A DNA stretch of 64,000 nucleotides from assembly GCA_033762815.1 (NCBI GenBank), contig JANRLF010000003.1:1-64000 (forward strand). Direction: 5' to 3'. The notes beneath the pieces are model-generated. The model saw nothing but the letters and a program-made list of their open reading frames with translations, was not told the origin of the DNA and did not search any database. Numbering within the stretch: the first letter of the stretch is position 1; each line of letters starts with the position of its first letter. The translations under genes and the position numbers were made by a program. This stretch comes from JANRLF01 sp033762815 (GTDB taxonomy: Bacteria > Bacteroidota > Bacteroidia > Chitinophagales > CAIOSU01). This document shows positions 26,696 through 34,170 of this stretch, one piece after another.

Positions 26696-27357
26696 TTTTT
26701 ACCGTATTCTGTTTTAACAATAAAAGTGCCTTTTGTGGTTCCCTGCTCAAAAAACACTTCTTTGCCACCACCTGGTTGATTATTAGCCGGCTGAACTATT
26801 CCGCGCTGTAAGGTATCTATATTTTTTGGTTGAAAAAAGAAAGCCCATTTAATTACCTCAGTATTGGGTAAGGCATATCGGGCAACCGGATCATAGGGTT
26901 TTGCGACTGTCAATAAGTAATCATCCATAGTAGTAGTAAAGCTGCCAGGTTTCAAACATTTATTTACAGTATCTACCCTCAAATCATTCTCATAAGCTGA
27001 TAAGCGCACAAAAACTTCCTTACCATCCGCTTTTTCCTTCGGCCCCTGCAATGCCCCACGGGTAGCAGTATGCCGTGCCTCATTAACCATACCAGTAGCA
27101 TCAGTAGCATTAATATACACCTTTCGTATACTGGCGTTAAGCAAACCGGCTTCAGTATACATTTTCCGAAATCCTTCCTGCAACATCTTTTTACGGTATG
27201 AGCCATAATCAATTATATCAAACGCCAGTTCGGCATTTAGTACCACCATCTTTTTGGTGGTATAATTTTGCTGTACTTCAACAATTTGATAACCCATTCT
27301 TGTTTCAGGTTGAGCTAATAAAGATTGAGTATCGCTATTATAAAGGCGGTAAAACAT
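26692..27357 (-). CDS. Unknown protein with N-terminal PETxMGYQ module
   Basis: The 221-residue product shows no signal peptide or membrane segment. The N-terminal ~50 residues carry QPETRMGYQIVEVQQNYTTK, matching the small protein that follows. The middle (SIRKVYINATDATGMVNEA, KEVFVRLSAYENDLRVDT) is alpha/beta. A KAxxPGSFTTTMDDYLL-like segment (KPGSFTTTMDDYLLTV) and a C-terminal strand region follow. I do not recognise it. It begins 20 bases after the restriction-remnant gene and is probably cotranscribed with it. A defence, toxin-antitoxin or stress-sensing role is possible but unsupported beyond location. Confidence 0.6.
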   Translation of the reverse strand: MFYRLYNSDTQSLLAQPETRMGYQIVEVQQNYTTKKMVVLNAELAFDIIDYGSYRKKMLQEGFRKMYTEAGLLNASIRKVYINATDATGMVNEARHTATRGALQGPKEKADGKEVFVRLSAYENDLRVDTVNKCLKPGSFTTTMDDYLLTVAKPYDPVARYALPNTEVIKWAFFFQPKNIDTLQRGIVQPANNQPGGGKEVFFEQGTTKGTFIVKTEYGKK

Positions 27358-27376
27358 TCAGAAAAACAATTTTGGA

Positions 27377-27865
27377 TTAATAAGCGCTAACCGTCTTTAT
27401 AGGTTTTTTGTAAAATTCAAGGACCCCGGCTGGAAATTTTTCAGGGTGAAAAGAACCATCTATATCTTTATAAAAAACGCATGTTAAGCAATCAGAACTG
27501 TTATTAGGAACATTAAGTACTGTCATTGGCGGGCTTCCACTTTTAAGTACTACCATGTCTCCAACTTTAAAATTTTCCATGCCTTCCCTTATTATTGCTC
27601 CATCTGCCTTTTTGCTGTCTTTCTCGTTTTTGTATTCGGTAGTGAGGTTAAAGCCTGCATTAGGATTAAGGGTATAGCCAAGCGCATCCACAAACAAGTC
27701 GCGCAGAAAACCTTCTTGGTATTGTTCTTCTTTCGATGCCTTTATGTTCGCCTGTTTGCCAGCATCGGCAAAATGGCTCCTGAACTTAGCGTAAGCTTTG
27801 GCTACCGTACTTTTATCAAGGTCGTTAATATGTTTTTTCAGGACAGACTTCTGAAACAATGCCAT
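27377..27865 (-). CDS. Type IIG restriction-modification N-terminal stump joined to YodC-like (DUF2158) domain
   Basis: The ATG at 27865 (MALFQKSVLKKHINDLDKS) matches the usual start of Eco57I-type (type IIG) restriction-methyltransferases of Bacteroidota; the frame opens at 27928. Residues ~1-95 follow that family (SKEEQYQEGFLRDLFVDAL, GYTLNPNAGFNLTTEYKNEK, KADGAI), which in full-length enzymes leads into nuclease and methylase domains of about 1000 residues. Here the protein switches at residue ~97 to a DUF2158/YodC-like beta barrel (FKVGDMVVLKSGSPPMTVLN, GSFHPEKFPAGVLEFYKK) and ends at 162 residues. No methylase motif is present. It is either a decayed gene repaired by fusion or a domesticated N-terminal domain. 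The join could reflect a deletion. Confidence 0.7.
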   Translation of the reverse strand: MALFQKSVLKKHINDLDKSTVAKAYAKFRSHFADAGKQANIKASKEEQYQEGFLRDLFVDALGYTLNPNAGFNLTTEYKNEKDSKKADGAIIREGMENFKVGDMVVLKSGSPPMTVLNVPNNSSDCLTCVFYKDIDGSFHPEKFPAGVLEFYKKPIKTVSAY

Positions 27866-27933
27866 CGGAAAGGGGAATGAAAGTGTAAAGACAAATATGG
27901 GATATTTTTCGGGAATGATGACAGCCACAGCCC

Positions 27934-28124
27934 TTTCGGATTTTCGAAAACCCGTCGTGCCGTCTTGCCTTAGGCTAGACGGGACCTCTGGTCGTGAGCA
28001 TGGTGCCGCCTAATAGGCAGACTGTAATGCCCAAGACCTTATAGGCAGTTCACTGTTCATAGCAATGACCAAATGCATGGTGGGAGATGCTGAATCTAGC
28101 CTAAGGCAAGACAGCATGACGATG
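27934..28124. repeat. Palindromic intergenic repeat, copy 1
   Basis: Homologous end to end with 29148-29330: shared start (ttcggatttt...gaaaaacc), cctctNgtcgtgagc, and the end ctagcctaaggcaagacagcatgacg. An 18-bp perfect inverted repeat (27962-27979 with 28095-28112) spans it, and each arm is itself an imperfect hairpin. No ORF. Confidence 0.75.
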
Positions 28125-28306
28125 GAAAAGTTTGCTTGCAGTGCTGTATTTGGCTTAATGGTAGGTATGCCCTTGGGGCATGGTAGCTGAAGCTACTTAA
28201 CAGCTTGCACGTAGATACGCTGCGCTAATCTACGCGCAACGAAAGAGGCTTAAGGCAGCACGGGAATGGTCGGATAAAGGTTAATCAGATATTCACTGCA
28301 TCTGCC

Positions 28307-28314
28307 TATATTTG
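28307..28314 (+). promoter_or_regulatory. Candidate -7 box with near-leaderless start
   Basis: tatatttg fits TAnnTTTG and ends 4 bases before the ATG at 28319. Transcription would begin about at the start codon, so the mRNA would be leaderless or the box fortuitous. Confidence 0.3.
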
Positions 28315-28318
28315 ATTT

Positions 28319-28654
28319 ATGGGCACGCAAACAATAGTATATGGTAGGATTATTCTTGAAGATAATCCGGAAAAATCCATTGCTTATCTAAAGAGTTTGT
28401 CAGACGAGAACTATCCTTGGATAAGGGCGGAACATTTCAGCGATGGTAGCTTGGAATGGAGATATTACTATGACAATGTTGTAGTAGGCTTTGGGGCGAG
28501 TTATAAAGGATTGGAGTATGATTGGGGTTCTTTTATGCTCAAGTTTGAAAACGTTTTGCGTAACATCAGTTTCGAGAATGCTAAAGTAGAGATGGAAGCG
28601 GAGCATTCTTTCGGACCTTATGTGTTTCTGGAAATCGAAATCCAAAGGATCTGA
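28319..28654 (+). CDS. Hypothetical protein, 111 residues
   Basis: A small acidic, aromatic-rich soluble protein (IYLKS-like helix, WIRAEHFSDGSLEWRYYYDN, FGPYVFLEIEIQ). No signal peptide, no recognised domain. Size and composition resemble polymorphic-toxin immunity proteins, but nothing specific supports that. Its last 35 bases overlap the start of the next gene in another frame. It is flanked by the two copies of a palindromic repeat, in an accessory region. Confidence 0.5.
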   Translation: MGTQTIVYGRIILEDNPEKSIAYLKSLSDENYPWIRAEHFSDGSLEWRYYYDNVVVGFGASYKGLEYDWGSFMLKFENVLRNISFENAKVEMEAEHSFGPYVFLEIEIQRI

Positions 28655-29051
28655 ATATGATTCCGAACGTCTGAGGGAAGAGAAGCTTTATGAAACGGAT
28701 GAATGGTATTTTGGTTACGGGTATAGGGGAAGGTGGGGTTTCCTGGAAAAGGAGTTAGAAGAATTTGAGGAATATGCTCCATATCCACTGCAATTTGATG
28801 AGGAAATGTTATCCTTGTTTAATGGCCAAATGCTTGAAATCATAAATTCCGCGTCTGATAAAGTTTACCATTACCATATCCTTTCAGATCTATCCGATAG
28901 ACGGGATTTACATGATAAGTTTGATTTGGTTCAAACCTATCTTGAGATAAATAAAGAGGCTGAGTTTGGCCATGATAAGGATAAAGGTTTTTGGATGAAA
29001 CGGCTTAAGCACATAGAGCCCTTAATAGATACCAGGTATAGAGGTGGATAG
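28620..29051 (+). CDS. Hypothetical protein, 143 residues
   Basis: The product is charged and aromatic (TDEWYFGYGYRGRWGFLEKE, ELEEFEEYAPYPLQFDEEM, KVYHYHILSDLSDRRDLHDK) with no signal peptide. The ATG at 28620 lies within the previous gene (35-base overlap), so the true start may be later, although no in-frame ATG follows soon. Not recognised. It may form an operon with the previous gene. An immunity or antitoxin-like role is only a guess from context. Confidence 0.5.
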   Translation: MCFWKSKSKGSEYDSERLREEKLYETDEWYFGYGYRGRWGFLEKELEEFEEYAPYPLQFDEEMLSLFNGQMLEIINSASDKVYHYHILSDLSDRRDLHDKFDLVQTYLEINKEAEFGHDKDKGFWMKRLKHIEPLIDTRYRGG

Positions 29052-29147
29052 AAGCGGGTTGGTTAATGGGCAAATGCTTTTAGGCCAAGGTGGCAAATCC
29101 GCTATAAGCTTCGCGTCATTTTTGCGGCAGGTGGGGTGGGCTACTAG

Positions 29148-29330
29148 CACTTTCGGATTTGGAAAAACCTGTCGTCCTGAACTCGATTCAGGACCTCTTG
29201 TCGTGAGCCTGATGCCATTTGATAACCAAACTGCAAAACCCATGACCCTATGGCACGTTTAATGCTCATTGCCGTTATCAAATGCTCGGTAGGAGATGCT
29301 GATCTAGCCTAAGGCAAGACAGCATGACGG
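29148..29330. repeat. Palindromic intergenic repeat, copy 2
   Basis: Matches copy 1 (27934-28124) at both ends, but the hairpin near the left end is replaced by a different one: gtcctgaactcgattcagga at 29174-29193, one of the widespread intergenic TCCTGAA...TTCAGGA palindromes. The right end (ctagcctaaggcaagacagc) is identical. Confidence 0.75.
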
Positions 29331-29339
29331 CTCCATTCC

Positions 29340-29752
29340 CCCAACACCCACCCAAGCCAAACTGGCGATTCCACTTTTCAGGTTTCTGACCACCCTAACC
29401 CGTCATTGAACTTACTCCCATTTACCCATTTTTTGATTTGGATTTTTCGCACTAAGTGCTTACCATTATGTTAATGTGCTGGTGTGGGCACAATTTGAAA
29501 ATTTGGTGATTTGGTAATTTGAAAATGGTTTGGACTGCAATTGTAAATTGTCAATCGTAAATCGTAAATCCCTCTAAAAAAAACGAAAAACACACTCATT
29601 TTCAATTAAACACCTGAAAATCAACGAATTAATCAAAACTGAAATACCACTGAACACCTACTGAAGTATCACCGATATACTACTGAAACTATACTGAAGT
29701 ACTACCGAAACATCACTGAAGTACCACTGAAATACTACCGAAACTGAAGAAA
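29340..29752 (+). repeat. Long intergenic repeat block, copy A (inverted copy at 54437-54945)
   Basis: Read against the reverse complement of 54437-54945, the same landmarks occur in the same order: acttttcaggtttct, catttacccattttttgatt, actaagtgcttaccattatg, ggactgcaattgtaaattgt, cacactcatttt, gaattaatcaaaactgaa, then the 11-bp array. Copy B has an extra ~30-base segment. Confidence 0.8.
29638..29748. repeat. 11-bp degenerate minisatellite (ACTGAAnTACn)
   Basis: Ten consecutive 11-bp units (actgaaatacc, actgaacacct, actgaagtatc, accgatatact, and so on) in strict phase. The complementary array is at 54448-54557; a related one is at 54043-54152. Confidence 0.85.
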
Positions 29753-29933
29753 GGTTGCAAATCCTACGCTTGCTCCGAAAGGGCTGGGCTTGTAATGATA
29801 CACTACAATTACATTTCTAAACATCTGGATTACATCTGTGAATTGTGTTGTCATTGCCGTTTAGCGTGTTAATGCTGGCAGGTTCGGCAGTCTACTTTTG
29901 TCTTGTAATCATTCACAAACAAAAATCAAGACA

Positions 29934-30749
29934 ATGAAAAAGGTAATTTTAATTACAGGAGCAAGTTCGGGCATGGGCAAGGCATCGGCCAAAGAGCTTA
30001 TTAAACAAGGGCACACCGTTTATACAGTGGCAAGACGTGTGGAACAGATGCAGGACCTTAAAGCATTGGGCGGCCACCCTATGGAGATGGATGTAACCAA
30101 CGAAACGGACATCAGGCAGGTGGTTGATACCATCATTCGTAAAGAAGGCAAAATCGATGTGCTTTGGAACAATGCCGGCTATGGCCTATATGGTTCCGTG
30201 GAGGATGTGCCCATGGAGGAAGCAAGGAAGCAATTTGAGGTCAATCTCTTCGGGCTGGCCGCCTTAACGCAGATTGTAGTTCCGTACATGAGAAAAGCCA
30301 AGTCGGGAACCATTATCAATACTTCATCCATGGGTGGCAAGCTGTACACTCCAATGGGCGCCTGGTATCATGCAAGCAAACATGCCGTAGAGGGCTTCAG
30401 CGATTGTTTGCGGATAGAGTTAAGGGAATTCAATATTAATGTAGTGGTATTGGAGCCGGGCATCATTAGAACCGAATGGTCTGACATCATGCTGCAGAAC
30501 ATCAGCAAATTTTCTTTAAAAGGAGCTTATGCTTCCTTAACGGAAAAGTTGGTTGCCGCCAGCAAAAAAATGGCTGAGCAAGGGCAAGGTTCCAGCCCTG
30601 AGGTCATCGCGAATACCATCCTTAAGATAGTTGCTTCCAAGAGGCCGAAAACACGCTATTTGGTAGGCTTTATGGCCAAGCCCATGGTTTGGATGCGATT
30701 GAACCTGGGCGACCGCTTGTTCGATAAGGTATTGATGAGCCAGCTTTAA
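29934..30749 (+). CDS. Short-chain dehydrogenase/reductase (SDR family)
   Basis: The ATG at 29934 (MKKVILITGASSGMGKASAK) is preferred to the open frame from 29898, giving 271 residues. The Rossmann motif TGASSGMG, the NNAGYG motif, catalytic Ser (INTSSMGG) and YHASK (Tyr-x-x-x-Lys) are all present, so it is an active classical SDR using NAD(P)H. The sequence style (VARRVEQMQDLKALGGHPM, WNNAGYGLYGSVEDVP) matches the oxidoreductases often found next to AraC regulators. It heads a tight three-gene operon with a SRPBCC protein and an AraC-type regulator. The substrate is unknown. Confidence 0.92.
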   Translation: MKKVILITGASSGMGKASAKELIKQGHTVYTVARRVEQMQDLKALGGHPMEMDVTNETDIRQVVDTIIRKEGKIDVLWNNAGYGLYGSVEDVPMEEARKQFEVNLFGLAALTQIVVPYMRKAKSGTIINTSSMGGKLYTPMGAWYHASKHAVEGFSDCLRIELREFNINVVVLEPGIIRTEWSDIMLQNISKFSLKGAYASLTEKLVAASKKMAEQGQGSSPEVIANTILKIVASKRPKTRYLVGFMAKPMVWMRLNLGDRLFDKVLMSQL

Positions 30750-30781
30750 TCCATATTGTATAACATTAAACAAACAATAAG

Positions 30782-31216
30782 ATGAAACAATATCATACTT
30801 CGGTAATCATTGAAGCTTCTGCAGCCCAGGTTTGGAATGAGCTGACCAACTTCAGTGATTACCCGGTTTGGAACCCCATTGTTGGGAAACTGGAGGGGCC
30901 GATGAACGAGGGCAGCAAGATTTCCACCTTTATTGTTCCTTTAAACAACACATTTAGCCCTGTTTTATGTAGCTTTAAGAAGGACAGGGAAATGGCTTGG
31001 AAAGGCTCTTTGGTAAGCCGCTTCCTGCTACAGGCACATCACTACTATAGTTTGGAAGAGTATAAGCATGGCCGTACAGAGCTGAAGCATGGCGAATACT
31101 TCACCGGCTTACTCTCATACCTGCTACCAAAAACATTGATGGGTAGTATGCATGAGGCATTCAAACAACACAATATTCTTTTGAAAGCGAGAGTAGAAAG
31201 GAGGAAACCACTATGA
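30782..31216 (+). CDS. SRPBCC (START-like) domain protein
   Basis: The 144-residue product has the SRPBCC opening HTSVIIEASAAQVWNELTNF and SDYPVWNPIV, with later GEYFTGLLSYLLPK and an amphipathic C-terminal helix (MHEAFKQHNILLKARVE). The fold forms a deep hydrophobic pocket for a lipid or polyketide-like ligand. It sits between the SDR (32-base gap) and the AraC regulator (4-base overlap), so it probably binds the same compound handled by the SDR or sensed by the regulator. Confidence 0.85.
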   Translation: MKQYHTSVIIEASAAQVWNELTNFSDYPVWNPIVGKLEGPMNEGSKISTFIVPLNNTFSPVLCSFKKDREMAWKGSLVSRFLLQAHHYYSLEEYKHGRTELKHGEYFTGLLSYLLPKTLMGSMHEAFKQHNILLKARVERRKPL

Positions 31217-32121
31217 AGCAGGAAATACAGAACATCAAGCACATCAGCCAGTTGCATGAGGTGTTTGGCTTTGATAAGCCCACGCATCCGCTGATTAGTA
31301 TGGTTGATGTTTCCACTTGGGAGATACCCGAAAAATATGTTGGTGTAAAATACACTTCAGACCTGTTTACCATCGGTTTAAAGGACAAAAGCTGTGGCTT
31401 GCAGTATGGCAGGAACAGTTATGATTTTAACGAAGGCGTATTGATATTCACTGCACCAGGGCAGGTGCAGTGGGTATCGAAACCGCAGGCCTTGGGCGAA
31501 ATACAGGGTTGGATGCTGTTTTTCCATCCAGATTTGATAAGGAACACCCCATTGGGGCACAACATCGATAACTATAAGTTTTTCTCTTACGATGTGCATG
31601 AAGCACTGCACTTGTCGGATGCGGAACAGAAGACGATTTCGGACTGTAAGTCGATGATTCAAAAGGAAATTATGGAACGCATTGACAATCATAGCCAAAC
31701 CGTCATATCGTCAACGCTGGAATTATTGTTGAACCTCTCAAAGCGTTACTATGAGCGGCAATTCAATACACGATCGGCCCAAAATTCCGATGTAATCAGC
31801 CAATTCCATTCTCTACTCCACAGCTACTACAAAACCGGAAAATTTGCGGAAACAGGCATACCCTCTGTAGAGTACTTTGCAGAAAGGGTACACTTGTCCG
31901 GCAATTATTTGGGCGATTTATTGAAGAAGGAAACAGGATACTCCATCACCGACCATGTGAACAATTTTATTATCGAGAAAGCCAAGACCTTATTGCTTAC
32001 CGATACGGATACCGTCAGCAACATTGCCTACAGCTTGGGTTTTAACTATCCGCATTATTTCGGCCGCCTGTTCAAAAACAAAACAGGATTAACCCCGCAG
32101 GAATACAGAAAGCTGAATTAG
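31213..32121 (+). CDS. AraC-family transcriptional regulator
   Basis: The 302-residue regulator overlaps the SRPBCC gene by ATGA. The N-terminal ~170 residues form a cupin-like sensor (FNEGVLIFTAPGQVQWVSK, GWMLFFHPDLIRNT) and the C-terminal ~100 residues two helix-turn-helix motifs (VEYFAERVHLSGNYLGDLLK; VSNIAYSLGFNYPHYFGRLF, NKTGLTPQEYRK). It probably controls its own operon in response to a small ligand. Confidence 0.92.
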   Translation: MKQEIQNIKHISQLHEVFGFDKPTHPLISMVDVSTWEIPEKYVGVKYTSDLFTIGLKDKSCGLQYGRNSYDFNEGVLIFTAPGQVQWVSKPQALGEIQGWMLFFHPDLIRNTPLGHNIDNYKFFSYDVHEALHLSDAEQKTISDCKSMIQKEIMERIDNHSQTVISSTLELLLNLSKRYYERQFNTRSAQNSDVISQFHSLLHSYYKTGKFAETGIPSVEYFAERVHLSGNYLGDLLKKETGYSITDHVNNFIIEKAKTLLLTDTDTVSNIAYSLGFNYPHYFGRLFKNKTGLTPQEYRKLN

Positions 32122-32267
32122 GCCACCAGCTAATGACATGGTAGCGGCCTGTATAGGATTCCCACCAGAATGTAGAACATTGGAGGGTAATCCTCTATTT
32201 GGAGTTAGGAGTTGTATCTAATCAAATAGCCCACCCGCGGGATGCTTGCGAAATGAGGGGTAGCCTT

Positions 32268-32660
32268 TTATTTCAGTCGTTCCAGCACCCCTTTGCTCTT
32301 CACCACATTTTTATAATCCCACTGTATATGCTTTCCTTTTTCCAACCAACGGGCCATTTCTTCCCTGCTAATTTGTTCGGCAGCAGTAAACATGATAGAG
32401 GCATCCTTGAACTTTCCAGTGCTGGGCCTTAGCTTTTCCTCTTCAAAGCTGACACCGCTCCAAAACATTAATCGGATTCCGCCCTTCATCTTGCTATAAC
32501 CGACTATAGGATTTCCTTCCAAAAACCACACAGGATGCGCATGCCATATTTTGCTTTCCGCATCGGGCAAACCGTCGTCAATGATTGCCGCTAAACGGTC
32601 GCAGATATCCCTCTCGGCAATGGATTGGCTTTGGTTGTAGTTGCTGATATCAGGATTCAA
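32268..32660 (-). CDS. DUF1801 (YdhG-like) protein
   Basis: The 130-residue product has the DUF1801 pattern: AESKIWHAHPVWFLEGNPIV, KGGIRLMFWSG and KFKDASIMFTAAEQIS, with a C-terminal KHIQWDYKNVVKSK. The only start in frame near the family N-terminus is a TTG (32660), 15 bases downstream of the tRNA gene on the same strand, so a TTG start or a cut-back 5' end must be assumed. Function is unknown across the family; a ligand-binding alpha/beta fold is expected. Confidence 0.75.
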   Translation of the reverse strand: MNPDISNYNQSQSIAERDICDRLAAIIDDGLPDAESKIWHAHPVWFLEGNPIVGYSKMKGGIRLMFWSGVSFEEEKLRPSTGKFKDASIMFTAAEQISREEMARWLEKGKHIQWDYKNVVKSKGVLERLK

Positions 32661-32674
32661 GAGGGAAGTATTTG

Positions 32675-32746
32675 TAGCCTCGACAGGAATCGAACCTGTA
32701 TCTGGAGTTTAGGAAACTCTTATTCTATCCATTGAACTACGAGGCC
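32675..32746 (-). tRNA. tRNA-Arg (anticodon CCT)
   Basis: On the minus strand a 72-base cloverleaf begins ggcctcg and ends cgaggct plus discriminator A. The T arm is acaggttcgattcctgt, and the anticodon loop ttcctaa reads CCT. The acceptor has one G-U pair, and one anticodon-stem pair is mismatched. No CCA is encoded. Confidence 0.93.
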
Positions 32747-32805
32747 AAGAAATGGATGGGAGTGCAAAGATAGGGCTTCCAGCACACATTATCAACCCGT
32801 TAGGC

Positions 32806-32842
32806 CCAATAAAAAAGGCAACCCATTAGGCTGCCTTTTCCG
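32806..32842 (-). terminator. Terminator of the T9SS esterase gene
   Basis: The stem aaaaaggca/tgccttttt, with a loop containing cccattaggc, lies 22 bases after the minus-strand stop at 32865. The minus strand continues into a T run. Confidence 0.7.
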
Positions 32843-32864
32843 ATATCATGATTGATTAATAAAA

Positions 32865-34094
32865 TTAGCGAACAATCACCTTTTGGGTTTGCAAGGTGCT
32901 TCCTTGCTGGTTGGCCAGCTTAAGTACGTAAATGCCCGGTGCCAGTTGGCCAAAGTCAAGTTGCGCATTGCCTACCAAGGCGGATTGGCTGTACGCTACT
33001 TGACCAATGGTGCTGAACAATTGTACAGTATAAGGCTCGTTGTTGTTGACCTGTATGGTAAGCTCCGACTCAACAGGATTTGGGTAAACGTTAAAACCCG
33101 CTGTTTTAATGTCCTTAATACCTACCGATGCGGTGCATACGCCTGCATCGTCCTTCAAAAAGCGGGCAGTACGGGCCACAGTGGTATCGTAATCACTGGC
33201 AATGTATCCGGTATGGTTACTTGAGTTATAAGTGTACAATCGGTCGAGCACGCCAATTTGGTCACACCAACCTTTGATGCTGCCGCTTCCGCTGGCAATC
33301 AGACCTGTGGGTATACCACTTACCGCCACCTCGCGGGTATCGAAGGGCACTACATTGTCGTTGATTTCGTGGATGGTAATCATAGGGATATCGCCAGCTT
33401 CAATCCAAAGGGTATCGCCAATAGCGCCGCTGTAACCAATCACTGCATGTACACGGCTAGAATAGCCCGCATTGCCGCTATTGCCTTCTACGCCACCCAA
33501 AGAATCGACCAAAGTGGTATCCAAATAGGTCGGTATTTCCGATTCCTTGTCAAAATAGCCTGTCTGCAAGGCAGTAATGGCTCCTGCCGAAACTCCGCCT
33601 GCCACAATGAAGCTGGTATCAATACCATATGGGTTGCCAAGCTCAACCACACTCCGGCGTAGGTAGCGCACGGCAGCCTTCATGTCGTGCATGGCACGTA
33701 CCACGGCAAGGGTGGTATTTACCTCATTGGGGACAAACAAGCCCACGCGGTAATCGAAAGCCACGGTAACATAGCCCATTTTGGCAAAATCGGTGCACAG
33801 GTCGCGGATATAGCTATCCGTTCTGCTGCCGCCAATAAAACTACCACCAAAGGCAAACAAAATCACCGGCCTTTCCGCAAGGGTATCGCCATAGGGTTGG
33901 TAAATGTCCATGTCCAATTGCTCGGTACCCCCGCCCTGCACGGCCGAATTGGAGCCGAAATTGATGCCGGAAGTGACGGTTACCGAATCAAAATACTCGC
34001 GATTGATATAGCGGCCATTGTCGCATTCAGTTTGTGCATAGGCGTAATTGAAACAAAAGCCAAGGGCGGCTATAAGGGTAAATAGGTATTTCAT
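32865..34094 (-). CDS. Secreted alpha/beta-hydrolase (carboxylesterase-like) with T9SS type A tail
   Basis: The signal peptide is MKYLFTLIAALGFCFNYAYA. Residues ~30-325 are an alpha/beta-hydrolase with oxyanion loop FAFGGSFIGGSR, nucleophile elbow VAGGVSAGAITA (G-x-S-x-G form GVSAG), an Asp/Glu-rich IHEINDNVVPFDT and a His in SSNHTGY as likely triad members. The last ~75 residues (VYPNPVESELTIQV, LFSTIGQV, GIYVLKLANQQG) are a type A sorting domain. The product is probably surface-attached or released and cleaves an ester. A family lacking T9SS tails includes BD-FAE-like lipases and arylesterases. Monocistronic, bounded by a terminator. Confidence 0.88.
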   Translation of the reverse strand: MKYLFTLIAALGFCFNYAYAQTECDNGRYINREYFDSVTVTSGINFGSNSAVQGGGTEQLDMDIYQPYGDTLAERPVILFAFGGSFIGGSRTDSYIRDLCTDFAKMGYVTVAFDYRVGLFVPNEVNTTLAVVRAMHDMKAAVRYLRRSVVELGNPYGIDTSFIVAGGVSAGAITALQTGYFDKESEIPTYLDTTLVDSLGGVEGNSGNAGYSSRVHAVIGYSGAIGDTLWIEAGDIPMITIHEINDNVVPFDTREVAVSGIPTGLIASGSGSIKGWCDQIGVLDRLYTYNSSNHTGYIASDYDTTVARTARFLKDDAGVCTASVGIKDIKTAGFNVYPNPVESELTIQVNNNEPYTVQLFSTIGQVAYSQSALVGNAQLDFGQLAPGIYVLKLANQQGSTLQTQKVIVR

Positions 34095-34170
34095 GTCAGT
34101 AATTGATCAGTTAGGTTAACAATAAGTTAAAAATAGGTAAATTAATGGTAAGCTAATAATGGAAAATACC

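Larger units (their letters stand above)
27929..28318. other. Gene-free accessory spacer with palindromic repeats
   Basis: No credible ORF. It holds repeat copy 1 (27934-28124) and a GC-richer segment at ~28180-28260, in which a stretch near 28213-28239 (acgctgcgctaatctacg core) resembles the reverse complement of 56203-56229. A TATATTTG -7-like box closes the spacer. Confidence 0.6.
29052..29933. other. Long gene-free accessory spacer with repeats
   Basis: About 880 bases without a credible gene. It holds palindromic repeat copy 2 (29148-29330), the inverted partner of the 54.4-54.9 kb block (29340-29752) with its 8-bp and 11-bp arrays, and about 180 A/T-rich bases likely to hold the promoter of the SDR operon. 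Confidence 0.7.

Noticed and set aside
27377..27865. Functional restriction-modification system
   Set aside because: No methylase or nuclease motifs and no specificity domain; only the N-terminal part of a type IIG enzyme is present.
29638..29748. CRISPR array
   Set aside because: Units are 11 bp and contiguous, with no spacers or long identical repeats, and no cas genes in the window.
26432..29933. Complete insertion sequence or prophage
   Set aside because: No transposase, integrase or phage structural gene is found in either pocket, only repeats and small genes.
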